From Symbiodinium natans (lineage: Eukaryota > Sar > Dinophyceae > Suessiales > Symbiodiniaceae), in assembly GCA_905221605.1 (NCBI GenBank), contig CAJNDS010000475.1, positions 17,501 through 81,500 of the forward strand: DNA of 64,000 bases, given 5' to 3'. Both the position numbers and the translations under genes were made by a program. Shown here piece after piece: positions 37,214 to 48,125 of the stretch (its first letter is position 1; every line of letters starts with the position of its first letter). The notes beneath the pieces were generated by a model, which searched no databases, had not been told where the DNA came from, and worked only from the letters and a program-made list of their open reading frames with translations.

Positions 37214-38505
37214 ATGGCAAACCTTCACCCCGTCCTCAGCCGTGAACAGGCAATGGAGGTACTTCTTGAGTCTCTTTTCCTACCGCTGCCGGTTTACCCT
37301 ACAACTCCATCTGGCGCCGCCGCAGCGAGCAATCTGGACCTGGCATCCTCACGCACCCCTGCGGGGGAAGCGATCCCACACTTGAACCGCCAGATACGGA
37401 TAGCCTCGCGCACCTGCAGCTTCTTGAAGCTGCTCGCGGAGAAAGTTCACCGGCACATGGGAGAGTTGCGGCTCTACCTTCCCAAAACTGCACCCCGAAA
37501 CTTGGCCGCAAAACGGAAGCATGAAGAGATGATGCTGACAGAGCCTCGCTCTCCTACTCTGACGTACCATCAGAAGCGCCAGCTCCTCTTCATCTCTCAG
37601 GCGATTCGCGACTACACCAATGATGGTCCTGGCCAGAACTCCTTCCAGCTCGAAGATGCGGAGCCTACCACCCAGCGCATCTGGACGTACCTGACGCGCC
37701 ACTTCGGCCAAGGTGAGGTGCACTTTATGATTGCCAACGCCCTGTCGCATCTACACCTTCTCATGCGATCGTCAACTCCACGCCTACTCTCAGGCATTGA
37801 GCAGTCACAGCCATCGCATGCTCCAGGACAAGGCTCGGACTACTTCCCTGACAATCTTCGTCTGCACGATGACAAGCAACTGGACCTTCAATACTTCGAC
37901 CTGCAGGCGCTAAGGCGAGCCTCCACAGTATACCGGGTGCAGCAGCTGCTCAAAGTCTCTTCTTCCGCCGAAGGGGCATCGCCAGTTAAGAATGGATGGC
38001 GCTTTCAACATCAGGACCATCACCTCAATGGTTGTCCTACGACCAACATCTCCTGGCTCTGCTGCCTCATCTTACGCACTACCAGGACCAAATTCGCGAG
38101 GATTTGGTAACGTACAGGCAGTGGCTGCTTCGAGAGATTAATGCAGAGGAAGTTTCTTGGATTCGATCCATGATCGCGGACACGGTTATCTCGCGAGGTG
38201 AACTACTGGAGCTCTTCGAGGATGCCCTGCTAAAGCAAGTCAACTCTGCATTTCGAGCCAATGCTGGCATTCCTAACCCTGAGGATCATTCTCAAGACTT
38301 CCAGAACAGCATGGCCCTCCGCTTCTATCAAATCATCAATCCGCTCTATGATGACATCTACGAAGAGCACAAGCCCTACGCAATAGCGTTCAAGATGCTC
38401 ACCTCCTCTCATCGTGGACGGCTTCGGTCCCTCCTTCGAGCTCGAGAAGCTGCCATTCTGGCGTCCCCATATCGGACAACCAGCCTGGTTCCAGTATGCG
38501 AGTGA
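37214..38505 (+). pseudogene. Element protein I, frameshifted near its 3' third (copy 2)
   Basis: Lacks the 7-b insertion of copy 1 and reads correctly from the ATG at 37214 (MANLHPVLSREQAMEVLL) to about 38033, where one T is missing (GGTTGTCC for GGTTTGTCC). The shifted frame stops at 38110; the correct frame resumes to the TGA in HM22. The two copies together cover the whole gene, but neither is intact. Confidence 0.75.
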
Positions 38506-38519
38506 GGTCGCCTCCAGCA
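38497..38519 (+). repeat. Hairpin motif HM22, copy 2
   Basis: TGC/GCA stem; contains the stop of gene I. Confidence 0.65.
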
Positions 38520-38868
38520 AACTGAACCATAGAATCCCTAAGTTCCTCTAGTCCGAATTCTGGACTTAATCACACCTCCAGACCACTGCTCGCACTGCAG
38601 AAGAAAAGCCTCCATGCCTCATAATGCACAAGCGCCAGCCTGCACAGCTGATGCCCCCCAAACTCGGCCTGCCTGCAAGCTTGCCTGCTGAGGTTGAAGA
38701 CCAATCTCGCAGAGAAGTGTACAGAAGCGCAACCCACCTGGCTTGCAATGGCCAGGACATCGAAACAGACCAGGTCCCGAACGAGTAGGTCACTTACTTT
38801 TCACCCTCGATGCCCGCCAAGGTGTGGGACATGACCCGCACATGCGTTCGAAATGAAATGAAATGAAA

Positions 38869-38869
<1 letters not shown>
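38520..38869 (+). other. 3' untranslated region of copy 2
   Basis: Same sequence as 17856-18200, ending in (GAAAT)4. Confidence 0.7.
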
Positions 38870-38952
<83 letters not shown>

Positions 38953-38990
38953 GGTTGTTGTTGTTGTGGTTGTTGTTGTGGTTGTTGTTG
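38870..38990 (+). repeat. (GTT)n tail of copy 2
   Basis: About 25 pure TTG units, then GTTGTTGTTGTGG variants. More than ten times shorter than the tail of copy 1, and without GTTT units. Confidence 0.9.
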
Positions 38991-39041
38991 AGAGTTTAGG
39001 GTGTAAGGTTCCGGGTTTCTTCTACAGTGTGGCCGTGGATG

Positions 39042-39220
39042 CCTCCACGGTGCTTGTGAGCACGAACACCTCCACGGTGTTTGCGAACGTGAAGACTGCA
39101 AATGCTGAACATGAACACCTCCACGGTGTTTGCGAACGTGAAAACTGTACATGCACACTTCCACAGTGTGGCCATGCACCTCCACGGTGTTTCTGAACAT
39201 GAACACCTCCACGGTGTTTG
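39042..39220. repeat. Minisatellite, unit CACCTCCACGGTGTTTGCGA...
   Basis: About six imperfect units of 25-50 b, each containing the palindrome-like CCTCCACGGTG followed by TTTGCGAACGTGAA or a variant. Open frames across it are products of the repeat. Confidence 0.8.
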
Positions 39221-39360
39221 CTGTTGTTGCTGCTGCGCTTGCTGCCGTTGTCCTGCTGCTGGTGGGCGTGCCCGGCTGTGGGCGACAGCCCGTTAGATAT
39301 AGGGTTTAGGGCTAGAGTCGCGTCTTCGCAAGATGAGGCCGAGGCCCGAAGTTCCCGAAA

Positions 39361-39429
39361 CCCAAAACCCTAAACCCCTAAACCCTAAACCCTCAACCCT
39401 GAACCCTAAACCCTAAACCCTAAACCCTC
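39361..39429 (-). repeat. AAACCCT array
   Basis: About nine units with single-base variants. Confidence 0.9.
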
Positions 39430-39539
39430 ATCCTCGCCTAGCTCCAGCTCCGAACACTCGGGCGCGGCCATGGCCGTCGCCAGGGTCGAGGAGCTTTGGG
39501 GAGTGATGTTGCCGGGGGAAATTCTGCCTTGTACTTGAA

Positions 39540-39602
39540 GGTTTAGGGTTTAGGGTTTAGGGTTTAGGGTTTGGGGTTTAGGGTTTCGGGTTTAGGGTTT
39601 AG
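39540..39602 (+). repeat. TTTAGGG array
   Basis: About nine units including TTTGGGG and TTTCGGG variants; abuts the left end of the family-B element at 39604. Confidence 0.9.
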
Positions 39603-39603
39603 T

Positions 39604-39707
39604 GGGTTCATGGTACGTACAAGTAGGGTTATAAGTGCCCTAACTAAAGTTATCGCCATAGTTACCCCAAGTAATATCCTTACTTTTAAGTACCCATGAA
39701 CCTCCAA
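39604..39707. mobile_element. Family-B inverted-repeat element
   Basis: Ends GGGTTCATGGTACGTAC and (reverse complement) GGAGGTTCATGGGTACTTA flank about 70 b that is itself partly palindromic (TAAGTGCCCTAACTA... GGTTACC). Confidence 0.65.
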
Positions 39708-39952
39708 GTACAGCATATATGGTCAGTTCTCCAAATTATGGTCTCTTTTTGGATCCCTCTTATCCTACGGCCCCTACTTTTTGGGGTACCCAAGAAAGGG
39801 ACCATCGTTTATAGACGTGGCCACACAAGGTTCAGGGTGTAGGATTTAGGGATATAGGGTGTCTATAAGACAAGGGTTGGCAAGCTAAGAGGACCAGACT
39901 CTCGGAGTTTACTTTCGGTTCGCCATGCCCTGAAGCCCAAACCCTAAAGCCT

Positions 39953-40066
39953 ACTTGGAGGTTCATGGTACTTCTTCACCAATTATAACCCTAAACCCTA
40001 GACCCTAAACCCTGTAAGCCCCTTAAGTGCCCTAATAGGGTGATAAGTACTATGAACCTCCAAGTC
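39953..40066. mobile_element. Family-B inverted-repeat element with telomere units inside
   Basis: Left end ACTTGGAGGTTCATGGTAC at 39953; the right end (40038-40066) is its reverse complement over about 27 b with few mismatches. The interior carries AACCCTAAACCCTAGACCCT. Confidence 0.75.
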
Positions 40067-40628
40067 CTTCAACCCTAAGCAATCTTCATTCAGGCAGGAT
40101 CCCACGACACCCAACCCCTAAACCCTAAACCCTCCCAAGGAGTTTGGAGTTTGGGGCTTTGCGGTTTATAGAGTTTAAGGTCCTCAGCGCCCCAAGAAGG
40201 CATTGACATCATGACTAAAGACTACAAGTACTGGAGAGAATGGCTGCAGCGTGGGTGGGCGCAGGCGCTTCAGCGCGGAGAAACATAAGGATTGAAGAGA
40301 GGGTTTGGGGATTTTGGGCTTTCGGGTTGAGGGTTTTGCGGGGTTTTCTGATGCCCTGCAGACTCCTAGCCTCGAATAGACCCAACTTCGCAACACCGCA
40401 GCTTCACACCGTAAGATCCAACTCCCCAAACCCTAAATCCTTAACCCCAAACCCTAAACCCTAGACCCGAACATGCATTCTTAAGAGCCCAAATCTACGT
40501 TTGGGGGTGGGTTAGACGTGGGGCTGAAACTGGGGGATGTTGGGGTGTGGCTCTTTGGTTTGTATTTAGGGCTGTTCAGGCTGCAGGGTGTTGGGGCTTC
40601 AAGGGTTTTAAGGGCGTTGAGGGTTTTA

Positions 40629-40716
40629 AGGAGATGGGGGGTTTAGGGTTTAGGGTAGGGTTTAGGGCTTACGGGATTAGGGTTTACGGGATTCGGGTTT
40701 AGGGTTTAGGGCTTTA
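40629..40716 (+). repeat. Degenerate TTTAGGG array
   Basis: TTTAGGG mixed with TTACGGG and TTCGGG units. Confidence 0.7.
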
Positions 40717-40949
40717 TGGCTTTTTTTGGTGTTCAGGCTCCAGCTCCGGACCACCCTAAAGCCCGAATATAGGGGGCTTATAGTGATCAGAGTAGGGCTG
40801 TTAAGATGTTAAGGGCTACACTCTCGTATAAGTATAGAGGGACCATAAGGGAAGGTAATTCCTCCTAACCCTAAACCCTCAACACTCAACCCTAAACCCT
40901 AAACTCTAAACCCTACCCCTTTAGTAAACCCTTACGTACGGAGGGTTTA

Positions 40950-41070
40950 GGGGCGGGGGGGGGGGGGGGGGGTTACGATACTAGGGAGTATGTCATGGGG
41001 GTCCGTACTATGCGGGGATCCTACTATTGGGCAGACCATATTGGGGGGTAAACCCCCGTATGGCATGGGG
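40950..41070. repeat. G-rich stretch related to family C
   Basis: A run of G (about 40955-40972) followed by sequence resembling 55550-55622: GGGGATCCTACTATTGGG, then GTAAACCCCCGTATGG. Imperfect inverted ends. Confidence 0.5.
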
Positions 41071-41709
41071 GGGGGTTCTAGGCTTTAGTGAATAGGGTTC
41101 AGGGATCAGGGTTCAGGATTTTTAGGCTACTTTGGGAAATAGAAGTTAGGGATTTAGGGGGTGATGGCGGCCAGAACCCTAAAAGTTCTCAATCCCTGAG
41201 CCCTCGACTGCCCCGAAGTAACCCTGCAGACACACACACACACACAGAGAATCAAACACCCAACGCCTGACTCCTGCAACCAACAGCTCCGACTTCTAAG
41301 CCTATGCCAGTAACCTCACAGGCTGAAACCCTGCAAGTCCCTGATTGGGGTTTCGGGTTCAGGGCTGCCGTATCGGTGTCCTTCGCCCGCTTGGAGGCTC
41401 TTCTACCTGCAGGTTTGGAGGTTTCAGTGTGTTTAGGCCCTGCTGTTCTCCAGAGCCTTGCAACAAACTTGTCTACTTACATGTCGCTTATTCATATGGA
41501 CCCTAAAGTGGGGAACCCTTATATAACCTATACACTATACCCCTCATACTCCAATAGACCTAAGTGCCCATACTTAAGAACCCTTTCAAGAAGGTAAGGG
41601 GTTGGATTCAGAGACCACGTAACTTCGCCTCCTGAGAACTTAGAGGGGCTTTCAACACATGAGGTTTGTGGATTCGGGTTCATAGGCTGGGTTGGTTTAC
41701 GGTACCCTG

Positions 41710-41775
41710 GGTTTAGGGTTTAGGGTTTAGGGTTAATAATTTAGGGTTTAGGGTTTAGGGTTTAGGGTTTAGGGT
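41710..41775 (+). repeat. TTTAGGG array
   Basis: Two blocks split by GGTTAATAATT. Confidence 0.9.
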
Positions 41776-41796
41776 CACCGTCTGCCGAGCACACAG

Positions 41797-41920
41797 CATG
41801 CCTTGGTTCCCCCTTATACTAGCAGTCCCTCATGGCTTGTATTGGGGGGGGGGGGGGGGGGGGGGGGTACTATGATCCCTATTGAGGACTCTTAGTACAA
41901 GGGGGAACATACCATGCCTT
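41797..41920. mobile_element. Family-A inverted-repeat element with 8-b target duplication
   Basis: Flanked by the direct repeat CATGCCTT (41797-41804 and 41913-41920). Inverted ends GGTTCCCCCTTATACTAG and GTATGTTCCCCCTTGTACTA (reverse complement). The interior has a run of about 24 G. Confidence 0.8.
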
Positions 41921-41964
41921 AGCTGGGCAGTCCTATACATTCGGGATCCTGGTGCGGTCCTTAT

Positions 41965-42015
41965 AACCCTAAACCCTAAACCCTAAACCCTAAACCCTAA
42001 ATCCTAAACCCTAAA
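41965..42015 (-). repeat. AAACCCT array
   Basis: About seven units. Confidence 0.9.
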
Positions 42016-42120
42016 GTTGAGTTACCTGGGACCTTACGAGAGACCCAAAGAAGTACCCCAGGTGCTCAAAGTGAGAGTAGGCCAAAGGGCCAAAAGGCAC
42101 CACAGTAAGGCATGCGGCAG

Positions 42121-42205
42121 GTTTGGGGTTTAGGGTTTAGGGTTTAGGGTTTAGGGTTTAGGGTTAGGGTTTAATTAGGGTTTGGGGTTTGGGGTTTCGG
42201 GTCTG
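42121..42205 (+). repeat. TTTAGGG array
   Basis: About six perfect units then TTTGGGG and TTTCGGG variants. Confidence 0.9.
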
Positions 42206-42601
42206 GTGTTCAGGGGCGGGCTTTGGGTAAAACCATGTATCTTGAACCCAAAACTATGTTCATACCCACCGCATTCCCGTGGCGCCTCGAAGATGCAGCG
42301 GCTCGACCGCAGGCACGGGGACATCGCTGTGGCCGCAGTGGTGTGTGTGACTTGCGGCTTGCTCGGTGTCTCTGCATGTCTACTATTTGCTTTAACAAAA
42401 GCCCCAACATAGAAGAACATAATCACTTCATTTCTAATACCCTTATAAGGAAGTTTGGATTTTTTGGGGGGGTTTCAACAATTAGTAGACGGTTTGTGTT
42501 GAGGTCCATCGCATCAAAACCGCCCGGAACATAGTTTCACATCCGGCCTAAAGCCCTGTTGAAACAGTGCGTCTCCCTGAACTGTCGATGTCTGAGACGT
42601 A

Positions 42602-42632
42602 TACTTGGAGGTTCATGGTACGTACTTATCCG

Positions 42633-42682
<50 letters not shown>
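42602..42682. repeat. Family-B half element and 50-b poly-C
   Basis: TACTTGGAGGTTCATGGTAC then GTACTTATCCG, then a run of about 50 C (42633-42682). No matching right end was found. Confidence 0.7.
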
Positions 42683-42684
<2 letters not shown>

Positions 42685-42802
42685 ACCTGTCCCCACTAGC
42701 TCTGAAGCGAAAGCAAAGCCACCTTGAATTGAAGATGTACCAATGTTTCCATAGGGGTGACCGTCGCGTCGGGAAAACGAATCGGAAACGTGCGGGACCA
42801 AG

Positions 42803-42902
42803 TCAGAAAACCGGGAGGACCGAGTCAGAAAGCGGAAAGGCGTGAGTCAGAAAACCGAGCACACACGAGTCAGAAAGCCAGGGACTGAGTCGGAAAACCA
42901 CC
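42803..42902. repeat. Minisatellite, unit GAGTCAGAAAACCG
   Basis: Five imperfect units about 20-25 b apart. Confidence 0.7.
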
Positions 42903-43216
42903 CAATGCACAGAAAGGTTAACCTCTGCAACGACACGTTAAGAGATTTATTTGTAAAGCTGTCGTAGAAGACTAGACGTGTATATTGTTTAGAGATGTGA
43001 ACGGAGATGTTAAAGGTCGAGAATGAACATGCGGGCGATAGACCCCTATCGTTTTCAGATAGGCCGGACGTCTCGAGGTTCCTGACCAAGAGCCTTTGTT
43101 GCATAGCGTTTCGTGTAAGATGTAGACGTGAACACGTCATTCAAGTAAGCTTTAGTCTGCTTCGAACACATCATGCGAGTGTTGAGTTTGCTAATGGGAG
43201 GGGGGCTGCCCCATTG

Positions 43217-43335
43217 AACCCTAACCAAAAACCCTAAACCCCAAACCGTGAACCCTAAGCCCGCAACCCTAAACTAACCCGGAACCCTAAACCCCGAACC
43301 ATAAACCATAAACCCGGAACCCTAAACCCTAAAAC
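43217..43335 (-). repeat. Degenerate AAACCCT array
   Basis: AACCCTAA units mixed with AACCCGG and CATAAACC variants. Confidence 0.7.
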
Positions 43336-43978
43336 CAACTCTTATTGCTTGGGGTCCAGCGACTTGAGCGCTGCAGAATCACCATGCTCACGCGGATGCG
43401 CTGGGCCGGGCCGAGGCGGGTCGCGTAGCGTTAAAATTAACCAATTATGACTGTACTCATAAATGTACTTGTAGCCATATTAGGGCACTTAAGGATATTG
43501 TAAGCGCGTCAGAAGTACAGTTATAATCGGGAAATAAGCACGAGAGCCACCTAATTTAGGAATAAAAATTGTGCCCTTTCTGGTTTGAAGGGGATAATTA
43601 GAAGGGAACCTAAACCCTGACAAAGGGAATAAGGGCTTACCCTGAGTCTTAGTCAGAGGACCTGCTGTGGAACAACTGCCAGCTTCTGAAGCACCAAGCC
43701 CTTTGGCCGGAGAGGCGGATGAGAAAAACCACAGGCCTTGAGGGGGTTCAGGATTCAGGGTTTAGGGAATATGGGCTTTATAGAGCTTAATCATGTTTCG
43801 AGAGTATGGTCTGGTGGCGAATCTGAAGCCGAAACCTGTTCACTCAAAGCTGTCATGGCGAAGGTTGGGGTCTACTCCTAGTTGTCCAGTGATTTCGCGG
43901 AATTAAAGGTTCACCCTTGGGATTATAAGGGGATTAGACTACCCCAGAAAGGTTAAAGGCTATCTACTCTACTACTAG

Positions 43979-44093
43979 GTTAGGGTTTAGGGTTTAGGGT
44001 TTAGGGTTTAGGGTTTAGGGTTTAGGGTTTAGGTTTTAGGGTTTAGGGTTCAGGGTTTAGGGTTTAGGGTTTAGGGTTTAGGGTTTAGGGTTT
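43979..44093 (+). repeat. TTTAGGG array (long)
   Basis: About 16 units, nearly perfect; one of the longest in the window. Confidence 0.95.
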
Positions 44094-44559
44094 GGGAAAT
44101 CGCGCAAGCCGAGCAAGCCTAGGCGTGCTTTCCCTTGCGTGCACTGTAGCTTGGGCGAAGTTCGAGGGTAGTATGATACTTACTTGAACAGCATGCAACC
44201 GATTGGGCTAGTTGAGGCCGTGGCAGGGCAAGGTCATCTCCCCTAAACCCGAAACCCGAAACCCTAAACCCTAAACCCGAAACCCCAGGAACCCATAGTG
44301 CCTTTTCCTCGAGCGCCCGTGTTGTGACGCAGTGCTGCAAACCGCACCTGGTCTCTTGCAGCAGCAGCATCGCGCGTCTGCTGCGAATGGCCATGCAGGA
44401 TCCGCGCAGTTGTGTCCGAGCTGCTTGATGCACCCAGATGGTGGTTTCCGAAATCTCGTTCCTGGTTGGTTTTGATATTAAACACTTAAGTTGTTATTCC
44501 TTATTGGGTTTAAGTACCCTTACAAATGTAAAATGGTACCCAACTATGACAAAGAATTA

Positions 44560-44640
44560 GGGTACCTTGAATTCCTTATTGTAAGGGAATCCTGCTATTT
44601 TGGGGGACTTGATTAGGGGTCCCCTATTTTCTAAACCCCC
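44560..44640. repeat. Family-C related repeat
   Basis: GGAATCCTGCTATTTTGGGG ... ATTAGGGGTCCC ... TAAACCCCCAAAT parallels 55562-55620. Confidence 0.5.
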
Positions 44641-45130
44641 AAATGGCTCTCGACGCTACCCTGGTGACTCCCTTCATATCATGACCCGAAAACGGGGGGT
44701 ATCCTTCTTCAGACGGGGCTTATTGGAATGTAACTTTGAACCATAAAACCTAACACCACAGAGAGAAAGGGGGGCAAACCCTAAACCCCAAAGCAGACTG
44801 CAACCTCCCTCTCAAAGCTATCGACTCCCTAAACCCGCAGATTTGGAAGCTGTGCACCTATGTTTGGGCTATGTAGGTGGGGCTCTCTAAGCTACAGAAA
44901 AATGAGATACGAGGCCCTTCCGGGGGTTTCCCTAAACCCTAAACCCTAAACCCTAGCATCCCTTACCACCGAGACCCAAAAACCCTAAAATCCAAACAAC
45001 AACTGGCAGATGTAAGCATGGCCAGGGACCGGTGGCTGGGTTCGATCGTCCTGCCCTTGAACGTCTTCTCTCTAAGCTCGCGCCCACAAGGACATGCTTA
45101 AAGTGGGCTGTTGCAGGCAACAGGCGCTTC

Positions 45131-45170
45131 TAGGGTTTAGGGTTTAGGGTTTGGGGTTTAGGGTTTAGGG
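45131..45170 (+). repeat. TTTAGGG array
   Basis: About five units. Confidence 0.85.
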
Positions 45171-45758
45171 TCCCTACACCTTGCTTGCTTCGGCCTTCGA
45201 TTCCTACGGCCACTTGTGGCGTTGATTTCGGCATGGCTGTAGACTTACACTTCGAGGTTCAAGGTTTGCGTGAGGACTGAAGGAAGTTCATGGGGTTCAG
45301 CTTCTGCATAGTTCAAGGAAGTCGACCGAGACGATCCAGACGTGCAGGCGTGGCGCGCATCTGTGGCTAGGATGCTCGGCAGAAGCTAGTCTTTCAGCTT
45401 CTCTCTCGAAGGGCTTTCGATAGAACGCCGCCTACGATGATGCAAGCTTTTACCTGGATGCTAGGCTTGGCGTCCTTGCAATCGCTGCGCCTCAAACCGC
45501 CCCCTCACAAACCCGAAACCCGAAACCCTACACCCTAAGCCCCGGTTCTTAAGCTTAGCTCATCATTGTCCTCAACTGCAAACCCCCCAATCCGCACCTC
45601 AAGCTCCACCTACATACTTAGGGTTTCGGGTTTAGGGTTTAGGGTTGACCGCAGAACCCAATCCTTAGAGGCCCTTCGAGGTACCTCGCCCCTTCAGCTT
45701 TGATCGGATGAGGTCCACCGTCCACTTCATGTTCATGAAGATGAAGACCAACTGCAGA

Positions 45759-45826
45759 GTTTAGGGTTTAGGGTTTAGGGTTTAGGGTTTAGGGTTCAGG
45801 GTTTAGGGTGTAGGGTTTAGGGAGGA
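45759..45826 (+). repeat. TTTAGGG array
   Basis: About nine units with TTCAGGG and TGTAGGG variants. Confidence 0.9.
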
Positions 45827-46691
45827 GGGCTTCCAGTGCTGTGGTGTCTGGGGTTTAGGGCTTGGGGTGCAGCGGGGGGAGGGGGTGGACGAATGTGCGC
45901 AGGAGGTAGGCTTGGAGGGCTTAGGGGTTCTCCTCTTACAAGGCTCTACTGCGTGGAGGCTGGGATTCAGGGCCTTGGGAGGTGGGGTCGGGTCGGGGTG
46001 TCGGGTTTCGGGGTTGGCGTTAGGACCAAGCCCCGGTTCGCAGGCCTGCATCAGCGGCGTCACTGCGATGATGTTCAGCGGGGTGCCGACTCGCTCTGAC
46101 TCCTTCATCCACTCCTGCGAAAAACTCAAAGGGTATTGCGCCTGGCCGTCTAGGCCTCACTCAACCAGAGGAGGAAGGAAAGAGTAATACCGTCAGTGCA
46201 CGAGCCGGCTACTGGTTCAACCGAAACAACACCCCACACACAAAAACCCTAAGCCTTGGTAGCCCAGTAACCATATTGTTGGAAGGGGCACTCTTTTTTC
46301 GGGTTGGCGACTGTATAAGGGAACCTTGAACCAAAAAAGCATAAGGGTACCCAGTGGGTTACCAAGAAGCACTAACTACTAGACACTAGACTAGACCCTA
46401 TTCCCTAAACCCTATAAAGCTAACGTTGAAGGAGTGTGGTATGGCGCCTGCTGTTCATGGCAGTGCAAAGCAAAAAACACCGTCGAGCCGAGCCCGCCCC
46501 CAAAAAAAACCTAAAGCGTGGAGTGTTCAGGGTTTAGGGTTCCGGGCGAACGTATCTGCCGACTCCCTTTCTTAGTGTCAACACCTCATGCAAAGCCTGA
46601 GCTTCATCGGCCCCAGCAAGGATTCGGGCGCAGCCCCCAAATCCCCAAAAGCCCGTCAGCCCTAGCAGCATGAGCCCTTCAACCCCAAACC

Positions 46692-46847
46692 CTATCAACG
46701 CTATAATTTGGGATGTTCCCCCTTATACTAAGTCCATAATATGGATTGTGGTACCCCAGATTCTAATCCCTATTGAGGACTGCTAGCAATTGTTAGTATA
46801 AAGGGGGAACATATAAGGGGGAACATCACAAGCTATCAACCCTATAA
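46692..46847. mobile_element. Family-A inverted-repeat element with flanking direct repeats
   Basis: Left end GGGATGTTCCCCCTTATACT (46710), right end TTAGTATAAAGGGGGAACAT (46793) followed by a second AAGGGGGAACAT. Flanked by 15-b direct repeats with one mismatch, CTATCAACGCTATAA (46692) and CTATCAACCCTATAA (46833). Confidence 0.7.
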
Positions 46848-47390
46848 GGCCTACAAACCCACGAACCCCCGAATCCCAAAGCCCTAAACCCTAAAACTTC
46901 CCCGGATACCTGCAACTCGGCACAAAGTCTCCCTAGACCTTACATCCTTCAGACTGTACAGCTGCGGAAGGCAGCAAAGGCCGAAACCCTCAAACCCTAT
47001 AAGCTCTTAGAAGCTTAGGGTATTTAGGGTTTAGGGTTTAGGGTTTAGGCCTTTAGGGTTTAAACCCTACACCCGCAACCCTACCCTAAGCTGTTGGGTT
47101 CTTGGGTCGAAAGACCCCAAACAGCCCTGTCGTCGGAAGATCTGTTACAAGGTACGAAAAGCAGGAGTCGACAAGGCTTGGGGTTACGGGGGGTTGGGTT
47201 GGGGGCTGAGGGTTTGAGGTTTGGGGTTTTGGGGTTAAAGTTTTGGGGTCTGAGGGTTTGGAGGTTATACCCAGGTTAGATATGGGTCTTTCCCAACATA
47301 GGGGTGCCCAAATAGAATGGAAGCCCCTTAAAGGGACCCCCAAAAAGGGTACCCCTATTGAAACCCCCATATGAGAATATAGGGCTTAGG

Positions 47391-47446
47391 AACCCTAAAC
47401 CCTGAACCCTGAACCCTAAACCCTAAAGCCCTAAACCCTAAACCCC
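47391..47446 (-). repeat. AAACCCT array
   Basis: About eight units with CCCTGAA variants; follows a family-C-like end (AACCCCCATATGAG) at 47361. Confidence 0.85.
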
Positions 47447-47546
47447 GCTCGCAAGGCTGTGCCGCCGCACACGCAGGATGACCACCAGCAAGTAGGGATA
47501 GATCACGAGACGAATCACAAACCTCACAAGGTTTGTCTAGGAGGGG

Positions 47547-47593
47547 TCAGGGTTTAGGGTTCAGGGTTCAGGGTTTAGGGTTTAGGGTTTAGG
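47547..47593 (+). repeat. TTTAGGG array
   Basis: Mixed TTTAGGG and TTCAGGG. Confidence 0.85.
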
Positions 47594-48059
47594 CGGCTGC
47601 AAAACCGCCAAGGGTAGATTGGGGAGCTGCAAGGGCATCCTCAGAATCAAAGTTGGGCCTGTGCCCAGAATCTGGGGTGTCTCCACATGCCTGCAAGATA
47701 TCCAAGGCCCTTTAAACCCTAAACCCCAACCTTCAATAGACTCGCCGGAAGTGGCTAAGAGCCCATAAAATGGGGAGCCCGGTACTTTTCAACTTAAGAT
47801 CTCTTCGGGGCCAAAAGGCGGAAAGGCGGGGTGTACAAGGTGCCCATAGGGTTGAGGTGGACGTGTAGGGTTTCGAGCTTGAGGTCGAGGATTTACGGTA
47901 AGCAAGGTTGAGGTTTAGGGTTTCGGGTAAGCCGGTCAATTCTTTAAATCGCGGTCTTCGCCTGGTAAAGTGCCAGGAATATAAGGCAAGCATGAGGGCC
48001 ATGAGTGTTCGAACAGAAACCCTACACCTTCATGCCTGCGGTCTCATGTTTTGTTGTTT

Positions 48060-48125
48060 TGTTTCTGCTTGGTCTGTTTCATATATGAATATGTACATAT
48101 ATATATATGTATGTATATACTATAC
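48060..48125. repeat. AT-rich ATATAT tract
   Basis: TATATATGAATATGTACATA then alternating TA/TG; a similar TA/CA/TG tract lies at about 48630-48690. Simple sequence only. Confidence 0.6.

Larger units (their letters stand above)
19823..38869 (+). mobile_element. Giant multi-gene non-LTR retroelement, copy 2 (complete)
   Basis: Full copy of about 19.05 kb from the end of the G/T tract to (GAAAT)4, followed by its own short GTT tail. It has the same gene order as copy 1. Lesions unique to this copy are a 270-b insertion in gene E, a nonsense and a frameshift in gene H and a one-base deletion in gene I. Its RT gene is intact. Its 5' boundary is inferred from where the G/T tract stops; copy 1's 5' end is not in the window for comparison. 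Confidence 0.85.

Noticed and set aside
39042-39220. CRISPR-like or regulatory array at the CCTCCACGGTG repeats
   Set aside because: Units vary in length and sequence and have no constant repeat/variable spacer pattern; a plain minisatellite.
42567-42845. 92-codon frame with polyproline
   Set aside because: The proline run is the translation of the 50-b poly-C tract; flanks are not gene-like.
45020-45060. GGTTCGATCGTCC as a tRNA B-box
   Set aside because: No matching upstream half or acceptor stem.
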